Positions 9,785-22,729 of a DNA stretch of 64,000 nucleotides are shown piece by piece. This stretch comes from Oryzias latipes (lineage: Eukaryota > Chordata > Actinopteri > Beloniformes > Adrianichthyidae). Below the pieces are notes generated by a model. That model ran no database searches. It was given only the letters and a program-made list of their open reading frames with translations, and had not been told where the DNA came from. The DNA lies in the NCBI RefSeq assembly GCF_002234675.1, contig NC_019871.2, forward strand, positions 21,794,604 through 21,858,603. The letters are read 5' to 3'. A program made the translations under genes and the position numbers. Within the stretch, counting starts at the first letter, position 1; each line of letters opens with the position of its first letter.

Positions 9785-12700
9785 ATGTTTATCTTCCTGC
9801 TCAGCCTGGTGGCTCTGCCGCCTGCAGCCTCCCACGACCCCGGCAGCGTGGCTCTGCTGACCCCGCTCGGACAGCCGTCCCTCCGCTCCGTGTGCAAACC
9901 CATCCCGAACACCCTGTCGCTGTGTCACGGCATCGGCTACCGGCGCATGTGGATCCCCAACCTGCTCGGCCACGACAGCCTGCGGGAGGTGCAGCAGCAG
10001 TCGGCGGCGTGGCTGCCCCTCGTCTCCAAGCTGTGCCACGGAGACACCAAGAAGTTCCTGTGCTCCCTGTTCGCGCCCGTCTGCCTGCCGGAGCTCAGCG
10101 GGCCCGTCAGCCCCTGCAGGGGCCTGTGCGAAGCCGTGCGGGACGGATGCGTGCCCGTCATGAGCGCCTTTGGCTTCCCCTGGCCAGAGATGTTCAACTG
10201 TTCCCGGTTCCCCCACGGAACCGAACTCTGTATCCCGGCAACCGGGGCGCGGGAGGGGCGGACTGAAGAGGAGGTCCGGCACGAGGAGGCGCTCAAGGGT
10301 CTGTGAACTTTGACTCCTCAAAAAGCTTTTCCAAAGTAGCACTCACAAAAAAAAAAAGCTAAAGCACTGAATTTTTGCTGATGTGTAGAAAAGGAAACTT
10401 AAGGAGAAAATGTTCTTCAGTTGTTTTTTTTTTTTTAGTTTCTTTTTAGTTCCACTTGTGCAGCTCTGGAACAAGTAATCCAGGGATGACCAACCCCGGT
10501 CCTCAGAGCCACAACCCTGCCTGTCTTCCAGTTCTCCCTGACCAGCTTGCTGCTGATTGGCTGACTCAAGTCATTCTACATCCTGATTGATTGAACACAC
10601 CTGGTGTAGGTTGTCATCATCAAGCAGTCCAGGTAGAGCTGGAAATCAGGCAGGGTTTGAGGCTTTTGAAGACCAAGGTTGGCCAACCCTGAAGTAATCC
10701 AACATTACATGATCACACACAATAAGTTAAAATATTGTTATTTACGTGAGAGCTTTTCCTATGTTGTCTGAATTTGATTCAAATAGGTAAAAATGTACTT
10801 TGATATTACTAATAAAAACAAATTTTCTTAGTTTGATATTCAGTACCCCAAAAATGAAGACAATAATAGAAAGCCCAAAATTACCAAACTTTATTTCCCC
10901 TATTTCCCTCAATGACAGCTGGACGGGAACGTCTCATGGTCCTCAATAGCCTCGTGATGTCATTCTGAGGCAACGCGTTCCACAAGTGCTACATGCAGTT
11001 CTGCTAGATTACGTAACCCTTGTTGTCCTAGGCACTTTAACATTGGGAGTTGGGTCATCTAGACCCACTAGACAGTGCTCTGAACCTTTTTTCTTCAATT
11101 ATTTGTGATCTTCACTGGTGTCCATGGAAATCATGAAATCTTTCCCCCCTTTATCCACCTTTGTCCTGGTAAGAATAACACGTCAAAGTAAGGGTGGGGT
11201 CATCTAAGGTAGCACAAGGGTTAAGGGTGGTGTACCGTCATCCAGTCTCTGCTTCAGCTGGTTCCAGATGTGCTCTATGGGATTTAGGTCTGGGGTCATT
11301 GCTGATCAAACCATTTGAGACACTCCCACTTCCTGAAGTCCAGGTGTGAAAATTCTGGCACCCTGTATGGAGCATTTTAGTCCATGAACAGAAAGTTAGG
11401 GGTGTGCTGGTGGAATTGGGGAGGATAATGGTTCTAAGATGTCTCTGAGGTAAGAACCTGCAGTGACTGGACCATCTAAAATAACCAAATGGGTTTTGTG
11501 CTGGCTGGTGATGCCTGCTCAGACTGCAGCTCCTCCACCAAAGTGAACTCTGGCGACCATGTTGACCTCGGCGTATCGCTCTCCTCCAGCATCACCGATG
11601 ACCATAATTTCTGCGCAAAGTGACCCAACACACATCAGTGAACAGGACGCTATAGACCATTCCTGCATTGTCCAGGTCACATGGTCTTGTACTGCAAACG
11701 TTCACGGCACTGTCTTGGTGTCAGTGGAGTCACCTGCAACAGTCGTCTGGTATTCAAGTCAAAGCGGTGGAGCCAGTTGTCAATAGTTAGTGTGGAAACT
11801 CACATCCTTCACATCTGGTAAACGGGCCTGCAGCTGTGTGGCGTTTGCTAAACCATGTCTGTGTGCAGAGGTCCTTAGGTACTGGTCATGTGTTCTGTCA
11901 TTTGCACGGCTCCACTCAGGGGTCTGTCACAAACTCTGCCAGTAGTTCTGTGTCTTGATGTAAGTCTGCTGATGACACTTTGAGACTCACAAGTTCACCT
12001 GCAACATCTGGCTGTCTACTACCAACCTAAAGGCGCTGTGACCAGGTGGTGCTGCTGGTCTATTAAACAACCTCATGTAGTCATGGCTGTTTGAATGATG
12101 AACTTGGAATGACTTACTGGAAAAAAACAGCTTTTTATTTCCACAGAATGTTGAAATTGTTGACACATTGAAAATGTTTTCATTTGAGATTTTTTTGGTT
12201 TTGGTTCCAATAGATAAGACATGGTCTTACTCATGTTAACCCCAAAACTGTTGGTTTAATTCATTCATTGACAGCTAAAAAGTAAAGAATTAGTTTCAAA
12301 GGAAATTGATTTAATAAAGTATATTAAATATACCCAAATGTCTCCTGTGCTGACATACATTAATTTTAGTATAAGGTTTTATACATTCCATATGAAAATT
12401 TCTTATAAAGGATGTGAGATGAAAAAAAACACAAAATGAGCAGCTAATGAAAAAGAAATTACAACATAAAAGATACATTTCACAAGAGTCATTTAAATAA
12501 TTAAATATTGTTTGCAGCTGCAGAAATGTTCTGAGTTCCAATTAAGTCATTAACTTCAGTAGAATGTCAACAGGAAGCTTGGTTTTAAGGTTGTTTTATA
12601 TCAGTAATCAACCCTTTTTCTCAGATTTTATTTGTTTCTTCTCTCACTAAATCAGCTCGAACCTTTTTTGATACTCTAAGAATTTATTAAAGGCCTGAAT

Positions 12701-13389
12701 GCTTTTTTCACCTCTGTACCGAACTGCCATCAACACCAGCCTTTTTACTTCTCCTTTACAGGGAGCATCATTTGCGATGTATGCAGTCTGGCTGTAGAAG
12801 GAGAAAGTGAAATCCAAGAAAACTTCTGCCACAGTCCATACGGTAAGAGCCCATCCTGGAGTTGAGCGTTTGGTTTTTGAAGAAGGTCATGTAAAGCAAA
12901 TGAAAAAGAAAAAAAAAAGTCTTTTGAGCGACAGTTAAGCGAGGAGATGACTTACATTTTTCCGTCCCAGCCTTGAAGATGCGTCTGGACAGCGTGTCTA
13001 CAGTGGGCCGGGACCGCCAGCTGGTGCCGCATGCCCGCAGCCGCATCCTCCGGTGGGCAGGCGGAGGCGCAGAGAGGGTTCAAGAATTTGGAAGTGCGAT
13101 GGTCTATGGCGCTCTGTGGCTGCAAGAGGGCGGCAGCTGTATCTGTCCTGGATTGGATGCTGCGAGGGTAAAAGAAGACGCAGAGTCCGCTGAAGGGCAG
13201 GTGGATGGGAAGCAAAGCAAAGATGGAGGGAAAGTGGAGAAAGCAGCCTCTGGTGGGTGGTTCTTATCCCTGGCTCAGGCTGAGGAGGGAAGACTGGTGC
13301 TGACTCGACTGCTGAGGTGGACCAGAGGGGAGAGAGAACTCAGGAAGTTCATCAGATCGCTCATCAAAAAACCTTGCCCAGATGTTTAA
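9785..13389 (+). CDS. szl: sizzled-like secreted Frizzled-related protein, complete, 3 exons
   Basis: Exons 9785-10298, 12762-12842 and 12971-13389 give 337 residues. Residues 1-16 (MFIFLLSLVALPPAAS) form a signal peptide. A Frizzled cysteine-rich domain (about 37-155) keeps all ten cysteines, with the sFRP-type blocks NLLGH, KKFLCSLFAPVCLP and VMSAFGFPWPEMFNC. A netrin-like (NTR) domain follows with six cysteines (IICDVC, NFC, SCIC, KPC). sFRPs bind Wnts; Sizzled of fish and frogs inhibits Tolloid/BMP1 proteases, so Chordin persists and BMP signalling falls ventrally. The symbol rests on sFRP2-like sequence plus position; an sfrp2-like paralogue is the alternative. The NTR domain carries a long Gly/Lys-rich linker after SCIC. 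Intron 1 (2.5 kb) holds a hAT MITE and a Tc1 relic. Reading through the exon 1 donor reaches TGA after two codons. Confidence 0.85.
10481..10691 (+). mobile_element. hAT-type MITE with 8-bp target duplication
   Basis: 211 bp. Inverted ends begin CAGGGATGACCAACCCCGGT (left) and CAGGGTTGGCCAACCTTGGT (right, reversed). The 8-bp direct repeat AAGTAATC lies at 10473-10480 and 10692-10699. An 8-bp duplication with CAGGG ends is typical of hAT elements. Inside szl intron 1. Confidence 0.85.
10890..12060 (-). mobile_element. Degenerate Tc1/mariner element
   Basis: On the minus strand broken frames give Tc1 transposase blocks in the right order: a 'VSTLTIDNWLH'-like stretch (Tc1 VSTQTIRNRLH), 'VLFTDECRFALR' (around the first catalytic Asp), and near the far end a form of 'SPDLNPIEHIWNQL'. 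Many breaks, so long dead. A piggyBac-type MITE sits inside it. Lies in szl intron 1. Confidence 0.8.
11017..11220 (+). mobile_element. piggyBac-type MITE, copy 2, nested in the Tc1 relic
   Basis: 204 bp with the same ends as copy 1 (CCCTTGTTGTCC ... GGTAGCACAAGGG). Right flank TTAA is intact; left flank is GTAA. Tc1 sequence resumes on the other side, so this insertion is younger than the Tc1 element. Confidence 0.8.
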
Positions 13390-15159
13390 AGTGATTGGCT
13401 CCAACCTAATATTTGTGCCACTGATGTTTTCATAACACACAACACAAACTGTGTAAGTTTAGGACTTTTAGCATTTCCAAAATATTGCTGTAAAACCACA
13501 TTCACTTAAGACCAAACAGCGTCAATAGAAAACAATGCAAATGTAGTCATTTTGTCTGTTAACACCAGTTAGAGCACATCTGCAAAAGTCACAAAGGAAA
13601 TATATAAAAAAAAGACATTTTGCATCCTTTAAACTGGAGAAGGAGGCTTTTTTTTTCTATAAACAGGCAAAATGGAAAATATATTTTTTTGGTGAAATGA
13701 CTGTAAACTGATGTATTCGTATACATTTGCATAAAAGCCTACAGTCTGGTTCTACTGTGATCAGTTTCTATTATTTTTAGATATTTTCTGAATTCAAAAA
13801 CTTTGCTGAAATGAGAAAAAGAAAATCCACATTTCTAAATTATATTCTACCATGATGTAAACATTCAGTCCAAGATATGGATGGAAATAATCTTCTTTTA
13901 GTTCACAAAGACCCACTCCCATCACCTTCCCAGTGGGTTTTTAATCATGATGATGCTGTTTTTAAAGAAAAGAAAATAAAAACAGTCATTTTCTTGGGCA
14001 TAGTTTCTGCAGAGCAGCAGGAGTTCATCAGAAATTCACCTCTGGGTTTTGGGCAGGACTGATGGTGCGGCTTAACCCTGTGCCCTCTTTTCTTTCCCGT
14101 TGTGGAGCATAGGGAGCTTTTTTCAAATTGCATTTTTTATCTGCACCTGATTCACAACTATGTGAATTAAAAAATCCTCAGAAATTCAATTTTGAGCTTA
14201 CTTTTCTTTACATATATGTCTGCCCTCATCAAAAAAAACCCAAGAAAACATGTTAAAAACACCAAAAACACAATTTTAATAAGATGGGCTCTTTAAATAA
14301 TTTGTTTTTATTCTTATTTTTACTTCCTTTTTATTTTTATTCCTACAAAATTTATTTTTATTGTCTTTTTAGGCATTTTTAACTAAGTTTACAAATTAAT
14401 GTTCGTAAGACTGACTGGTTTTTAAGTTTCAGAAATGTTCTTTTTTCTTTTCGTAATGTTTATTGTGTCTCAGTAGGACAGAAAATGGATTCCATAGAAA
14501 CACACAAACAAACCTTTACTTGACAGATCAATTTCCTTTAGCCTACGTATGTAACTCTTTTAGGTTTTTATTTAATCGTCAGGTCTATTTTAAAAATTTT
14601 AACGGATTCTGCAACCACAAGCCAAAAGAGAATAAAATATCTAAAGCTTTTATGTTGGCGGTGTCTTTTTACTGAACTCTAGATCTTAACTGTCATGCGT
14701 GTGATACATAAATTATTCAGTCTCTCACCTTCTGATGTACGCAGACAGACACTCCTCTCTTTGTATTTCTGCACCTGTGTTGGTCAAAGTGTCACTTTTC
14801 AGTGCTCATCATCGACTCCTCCACTTTGCTTTACAGAAAAGGTGAGTTTTTTTCCCAGTATTTTAAAAAGTGCATGTCAATCTCCTCTGAATCGGCAGTA
14901 CCTGTCCAGGTGTCCTGTCCAGAGAACCTGAGAAGTTCAGTTGCCTGACAAACATCCAGACTGCAGCCTTTGCAGCTTGTGTTGAATAGTTTTCAGTTAA
15001 GCTTGAAGGTTTTATTTAATTTTAGAAAATGTTCTGCTGTTTTGTGTTAATTACTGAAAGTTTGGCCTTTTCCTTTAGTATCATAGTAGCAACTACCTGC
15101 GACTTCAGTGTCTGGATACCCAAATTCAAACGTTTACTTTGGGAAGTCTTCATCTAAAC
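13390..15159. other. szl-tomt intergenic DNA
   Basis: szl 3' untranslated region, then AT-rich sequence. Apart from the reversed family A copy at 13895-14292 I recognise nothing. A hexamer at 14634 (AATAAA) could be a late szl poly(A) signal. Confidence 0.4.
13895..14292 (-). repeat. MITE-like family A, reversed internally deleted copy
   Basis: Reversed blocks 'GGGCATAGTTTCTGCAGAG' and 'AACATGTTAAAAACACC' are present; the central 'CATCAGAATGGA' region is missing. Confidence 0.65.
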
Positions 15160-15826
15160 CAGGAGTCTGCAACCTGAGGCTCCAGTGCCGCATGTGGCTC
15201 TTTTGTGGCTCTGTTGTTAAAGAAAAGCAAAATGTTTTTCATTTTAATGTATTTTTTTCCGCATTATATGGCGCATCAATTGAAATAAAACAGTCAGATA
15301 AATGAAACTTATTCAGCTCATTCACAAACGGGGCTCCTGACTACAGTACCCATAATGCTCCAACAATCCATCAAGGGCTACAGCTATGTAGGTTACGAAA
15401 GTTGAACATGAGCGCCGTGTACCACAGAAAATCACACTGAGGTCAGTAAGCACAACCAGAATTCATACTTAAGGCGTGCTGGATTATAAGTTGGACTGTC
15501 TTTTACCGAACCGAAACTCACAGACTTTAAGTTTGCCATATAGCCAAAAAATCTGGTAAACATCATTTACTAGTCCTTATATTTTTAATATTAGCTCTTT
15601 AAATGTATGAATTTCCGTCTTTTATTTTGAAGGGAAATAATGTCAACCTGTCAAAAGTTATAAACAATTTCATATTTAAAAAAACATACATTCATCTTTA
15701 TGATTATGGTTTATTCATAAAAAAAACAAAGTTCTATTATATTTATATCCTAATAGTAACAATAACATAAATGTGAATTCGACCTGGATGGCTCTATGAG
15801 TGTTGCGATTTGTAGATAGAACCTTG
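15160..15826 (+). mobile_element. hAT-type non-autonomous element, 667 bp
   Basis: Left end CAGGAGTCTGCAACCTGAGG and right end (reversed) CAAGGTTCTATC; perfect 8-bp duplication ATCTAAAC at 15152-15159 and 15827-15834. The 'GGCTCCAGTGCCGCATGTGG' block is common near hAT ends in vertebrates. No transposase. It ends 145 bp before the tomt ATG. Confidence 0.82.
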
Positions 15827-15971
15827 ATCTAAACAAAGTCAACTAAAACTTGTTTTATCATCATGAACCATCTCATTACGCGAAACTGAATTTTTCATTG
15901 GAGACTTTGAAAAAGAGAATTTTTCTGTGGTCTAATCACTGCTGCTTGTGTATCCGTCCCCCTTTGCTAGG

Positions 15972-17967
15972 ATGGTGTCAGGTGCCATTGCTTTGGCCTT
16001 CCTTCCCCTTCTGCTGACGCTCATAATCAGGTACCGCTACTACTTTGTGCTTTTCTATCGGGCGGTTCTGGTCAGAATATGGAAGGACTGCGTCACTGGT
16101 TTAAGTCGGGAGGAGCGAGCCTATCAGTACGTCCTCACTCATTCCATCCCCGGGGACCCTGACAGTATCCTGGATGCGTTCGATTACTGGTGCAACAAAG
16201 TGGAGTACATCAGTAACATTGGGCCTAAAAAAGGTGGGGAGGAGGTTTGTGATTTTAGGTGTTAATAAACAAACAAAAGGTGTTAATTCCTGAATGCAGT
16301 GAAACGTGAATGAATATTCTCTGATGGGTTCATGATCAGGTAAAATCCTGGATCGGATTCTCATGGAGCAGAGCCCACTCACAGTTCTGGAGCTGGGAGC
16401 TCATTGTGGCTACAGCACCGTTCGGATCGCCCGGGCTCTGCCTCTGGGGGCCAGGCTCTACAGCATTGAGATGGATCAGACAAACGCCGCAATAGCTGAG
16501 AAAATCCTCCGCCTGGCAGGGTTTGATGATGACACGGTGAGGAAAGAAGTCACCTTTTTTGCAGGATTCCTCTTTGTATCAAAGGCGTTCACAGCCCCGT
16601 CCCCCTGGACGCCTTTCCCCTCTGCTTACCTAGGTGGAGCTCATCGTGAATCCATCAGATGAGGTGATCCCTCGTCTGCGGTCGGACTACAATTTGGAAA
16701 GGGTTGACTTTGTCTTCATGGACCACTGGAAGAAATGTTACCTTCCTGATCTGCAGGTGTGAAGACATGAGTAGAGCCTCTGTGTGGTCATTTTCAAATC
16801 AAAAATCCAAGAACAGATTACAACTTTAGCTCCAAGCCTTAGTCACATGCACCCATAGGGGGGTTAACTCACATGGGAGCTACATGTTATTGGGTTGTCC
16901 GGCCCATGGAGGGTCGTAGAGAGGAGTGGCCGCATCTTAAGGGGAGCGCAAGTGTATCTTGTAGCTTCCTTAAGGCTCATACGACCACCTTAAAGGACAT
17001 AATGAAAATAGAAAGTACTGTAAAAATAATATTTATGGAATAATTATGGAACAATAATACATTTTATTTATAAGGCGCCTTTCTGAGGACTCAAGGTCGC
17101 CGTACAACATATACACTGTATACTGTATATAAAATACAAAAAACAGTTAAGACAACAACAATTTAAATAAATACAAATTTAAAAAATATATATATAAAAA
17201 CATGAAAAAGTTACTGTAACGGTGAATAGACCATTTGGAATGTACCATTGTCATGCATGTGGCAAGTGTATCATGAAGTATTTGTAAGGCTGACGTAAGT
17301 TACATGCACTTAAGACTTATGGTGCTGCTGTTGTACAGTCCCCTTAGACCACACTCTAGTTGTTATTAAGGTGCGAGTCCGGAATGCTGAAGTCCCCACA
17401 AACTACACTCTCTCTCATTTCCTCATATTTAACAGTCAGGGTGCACGCAAGGAGCCCTTAAATTATTTATACGACACACCTGCATCTCACCTATTTTATC
17501 GCTATGTGTTGTATAAGTGTTCACTACAACTTGTCATTCTCAGCAACAAACTGTGCTTAAGTGGCCTCGGACTTCAATGTTTTGTGCAGGCCACCTGCAG
17601 GTTTAACCATTTTTTTGCTTGCAGACAGCCTGTATCATCCATAAGTGCAGTTGTGACTAAGGCTTCAAGGACCAATGTTGGGTTATTTTGTGCTGTGCAC
17701 ACCTTTAGCCGACTTTTACAAGATAAATCCATTTGGGCTCCTCTGTCACTTCCTTATGTTGTGCTGCAGATGCTCGAGGAATGTGGCCTGCTGGGAAAAG
17801 GATCTGTGATTCTGGCTGACAATGTGCTGTTTCCCGGGGCTCCAAAGTTCCTCAGATACATTCGCAAGAGTGGTCTGTATGAGTGGAAGATCCACAGAGC
17901 AATGCTGGAATACAGCAAAGGCATTCGGGATGGGATGGCAGAGCTGGTGTTTCAGGGAATTAAGTAA
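15972..17967 (+). CDS. tomt: tomt (transmembrane O-methyltransferase), complete coding region, 4 exons
   Basis: Exons 15972-16233, 16340-16536, 16634-16756, 17770-17967 give 259 residues. An N-terminal membrane helix ([17 protein letters not shown], about 5-21) precedes a COMT-like domain: SAM-binding [30 protein letters not shown] (metal Asp and catalytic region of COMT) and [11 protein letters not shown] (metal-binding Asp-Asn). In zebrafish and mouse hair cells TOMT is needed to deliver TMC channels to the mechanotransduction site; human LRTOMT mutations cause deafness DFNB63. The ATG lies one base inside an acceptor-like site (tttgctag), so the 5' leader must come from an upstream exon that I could not place. 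Intron 3 (1 kb) is filled mainly by a family C repeat. No broken residue seen. Confidence 0.96.
16834..17665 (+). repeat. TIR element family C, copy 1 (tomt intron 3)
   Basis: 832 bp with inverted ends AAGCCTTAGTCAC ... GTGACTAAGGCTT. Internal blocks (TTGGGTTGTCCGG, CTTCCTTAAGGCTC, CATGCATGTGGCAAGTGT) recur in the copies at 45732 and 53173. No protein. Target duplication not clear. Confidence 0.8.
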
Positions 17968-19237
17968 ACTTCCACACATTTATAAAATCCCTAAAAATGC
18001 AGTCGAATATTCAAGTTATGATTGAGTGAAACTATGGCATGTGGATAAAAACGATTCCATAAAAATATTAATTGGCATAAAACTGTAAATTTAGTAAGAG
18101 CTTTTTAACCTAATTATTGTCATTTTTAAAAAAAACTTACAAAAGTACCATGTATAAATCAGATTTCTATGATAAATGAAATTGTGATGAATTGTTTCTT
18201 ACAATAAAAATATTTAACAACATTTAAAGGATCAAATATTTGGAAATATTTCATTTCCAAATAATGGTTTTCCTTTTGTCTGTATGCCATCCCGTTTTGT
18301 TTTAGATACAACAAATCTAAACCTGGAAATTAGAAGGAAAAAAAAAACAACCAGAATACACTATGAACAAATCTTTTGAGTTATGGATAAATTATTTTAA
18401 TTTATGTTTTTAGATTAAGCAAAGGATTCACAGAGAGAATTTCCTTTAATGCTATTGTTTGTCAAACAAAAGGATGATACTCTCAATGTGTTTAAAAGAA
18501 AAGAAAAGTCGGAATTAGAAATAAAAATAAATGTTAAATATAAAATGTAAAAAAACTGAAATATGTACATCCAGTGTTTTGAAAGTGATTAGAATTGGAC
18601 TTGTAATTAATAAATAATCTAGAATTGCAATTATACAAGCATCTAAACATAATATTCCCATAATAACACATTAAAGGGGCATCACATTCATTTTTCATTT
18701 ATACAAATGGGAAAATTAAACATGACGAGATCAAAATGTTAAAACAATGTTTATTATAAATAAAAGTCACTGTAACATATGCAGGAGGAATTTCACATGG
18801 ACTTTGTGTGTTCTGGTGTATCCTTTAACAAGCTTTATTGTAACTAAACTAAACAATTCAGTTTAAAAGCCTGAAAGGAGAATCGTATAACTTTATGAAG
18901 TCACTACTGAAAGAGTGCCGTAAAGGTACACAACACTGCAATAAAACAGCTAAAACACCTTTAAATGTCTTTTTGTTTTCTTCATGAGTAATGCATTATT
19001 GTGCTAACCACACCAGTGTTTCTGGTTGCTCAGCAGTGAAGGCACATGACTGAAGATACGACCGGGTCAAGGTTTAAATAAAAGATCACTGAACCACAGT
19101 GTGCAGCTGTCACTTAGATATGACAGTTACAAAAGCACACCAGAGGGTTTGTGGGTCTTTGAGGGGACGCTAGCGGGTCCAGATGTCAAGAGCTTCCGTT
19201 GGTCTGCAGCTCAAAATGAGACAATTAAGACAATACT
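17968..19237. other. tomt-anapc15 convergent gap
   Basis: 3' untranslated regions of the two tail-to-tail genes and AT-rich sequence. No other exon seen. Confidence 0.5.
18203..18208 (+). terminator. Putative tomt polyadenylation signal
   Basis: First AATAAA after the tomt stop, about 236 bp downstream. Confidence 0.45.
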
Positions 19238-19243
19238 TTTATT
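19238..19243 (-). terminator. Putative anapc15 polyadenylation signal
   Basis: AATAAA on the minus strand about 90 bp past the anapc15 stop codon. Confidence 0.5.
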
Positions 19244-19332
19244 CTGTTAGAAATCAGACCCCCAATGTTCTATAAAAGGGACACAAACCTAAAGACAGAT
19301 TACTTGAATGAGACTGAAAATGATTTCATTCT

Positions 19333-21222
<1,890 letters not shown>

Positions 21223-21921
21223 GGCTGCCGGCGGTGCCGCGAGGCCGAGGGTCCAACAACAACATCAACGAAGCTGATGAAAGTTTACAGAAAACTATCA
21301 ACGCCAAACCTTCCGAGTGGATTCACGATCTAACGCTTTCCGAACTCTGCTTGTAAAAATTTGAGTGAAAATTCGCAAGTCTAAAACTGCCCTTGTTTCA
21401 CTTTGGCGTCGAAATTTCAAAAATAAATACAGCCGGAAACTGCTGGTGTTTGCAAATAATATGTCCCCCTCGTGTCGTGTCTGACAAAGGTTCCGCTTTG
21501 AAAAAAAGAATAGAATGTTAAGAGAAAATTAAAGGGAATCAGTGAGGTTTTTTTAAAATTAGGATAAAAAATCATCGATAGATGTTTGTGTAAATGTCAG
21601 AAAAGTTTTTGATGATGTACAGAAGATAGGTTTTTAATTTTGAAGTATTTTTTCTTTAACCAAAAGGAAAATATATTTTTTTCCAAAATGTTACAATTTT
21701 AAAACCCACAGCTAATAGTTAATAAACTCAAGTTGCGCTATGAGCACCTTGGTGAAGAGAATCTCTCAACTGTCAGAGTCCAAAAAAGTTCGTCAAACAA
21801 TTTAATTCTACTCACTTTTTAAACCACTGTTTAAAAACAGAGCGTGCTGACACGTTTTTGTTTGATTCCAGCTGTTGGAACAGCTACATGATTTAGCATT
21901 TATTCCCTAATGCTTTTTTTT

Positions 21922-21940
21922 GGGGGGGGGGGGGGGGGGG
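21922..21940 (+). repeat. Poly-G run (19 G)
   Basis: Uninterrupted G19 directly after a T8 run. Length is likely to vary between individuals and is prone to assembly error. Confidence 0.9.
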
Positions 21941-22703
21941 TTCTCTTTATAATCTTTGACATTATTTTTAATCTAATACCACAGTGCATCTAAACTTTAG
22001 GCCACAGCACATATTGATTCTGTAAATTGTCTAAAAAAATAAGAATAAGCTAATCTTCTTGGTCTTTTATCTTTGTTGGGCGAGTTATTTTAAAAAAAAA
22101 AGTAAGATGTTAATTTAATTGTGGTTTTAATCATTTGAGGATCTTAGAAACAGCTTTTTTAACGTTCGTGTTTATAACTTAAAATGGTCAAAATTAGAAT
22201 ATGCAAACTCTACACAGAAAGGACCTAGTCAAGATTTGAGCCAGAGCATTCTGTGGGGCAAGAATGCACCACCCTGCAGCCAAAAAGAATGGTGGCTTCG
22301 CAGTAAGGTCCTTACATAGCACACATCCAAAGTCAGACACATTTGTAGTAACAATTTAACCTCTTAGTTCAGCAGGTGAATGGAAAGAAAAATAAAACAA
22401 TTGCAGCAGAAGCACGTCTGAACTCCCACATTTTTGCTTTCTGTTGGTCACACTGACATTTTATAAGCTCTGTCAGGGCTGTATTTGTGTGAAAGAGACA
22501 GAGAAAGAGACCTTGACTTAAGCCTGACTATCTACAAAATGCAATAAAACCTATCACACACTCTCATGAACAGCCTCCTTTTTTCTCACATGTGGGACTC
22601 TCTGCAGACTTTATGCGGAAAAAAGTTGTGTCATTGCAGGTTTTCAGATTTTAGATGGCTAGGAGAGGCATTGCTGCCGATCACACTCTCTCAAGGGCGC
22701 GAC

Positions 22704-22729
22704 CACACACACACACACACACACACACA
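22704..22729 (+). repeat. (CA)13 microsatellite
   Basis: Perfect CA dinucleotide tract followed by GACAGA. Confidence 0.95.

Noticed and set aside
9746-10342. 198-codon open frame antisense to szl exon 1 (and a 124-codon frame in the other sense phase)
   Set aside because: GC-rich coding exon leaves the other frames open. No domain, and the sense frame has all sFRP cysteines.
17371-17769. Upstream in-frame extension of the last tomt exon
   Set aside because: It is intron and family C repeat that happens to be open; the family protein continues from LPDLQ straight into MLEECGLL.
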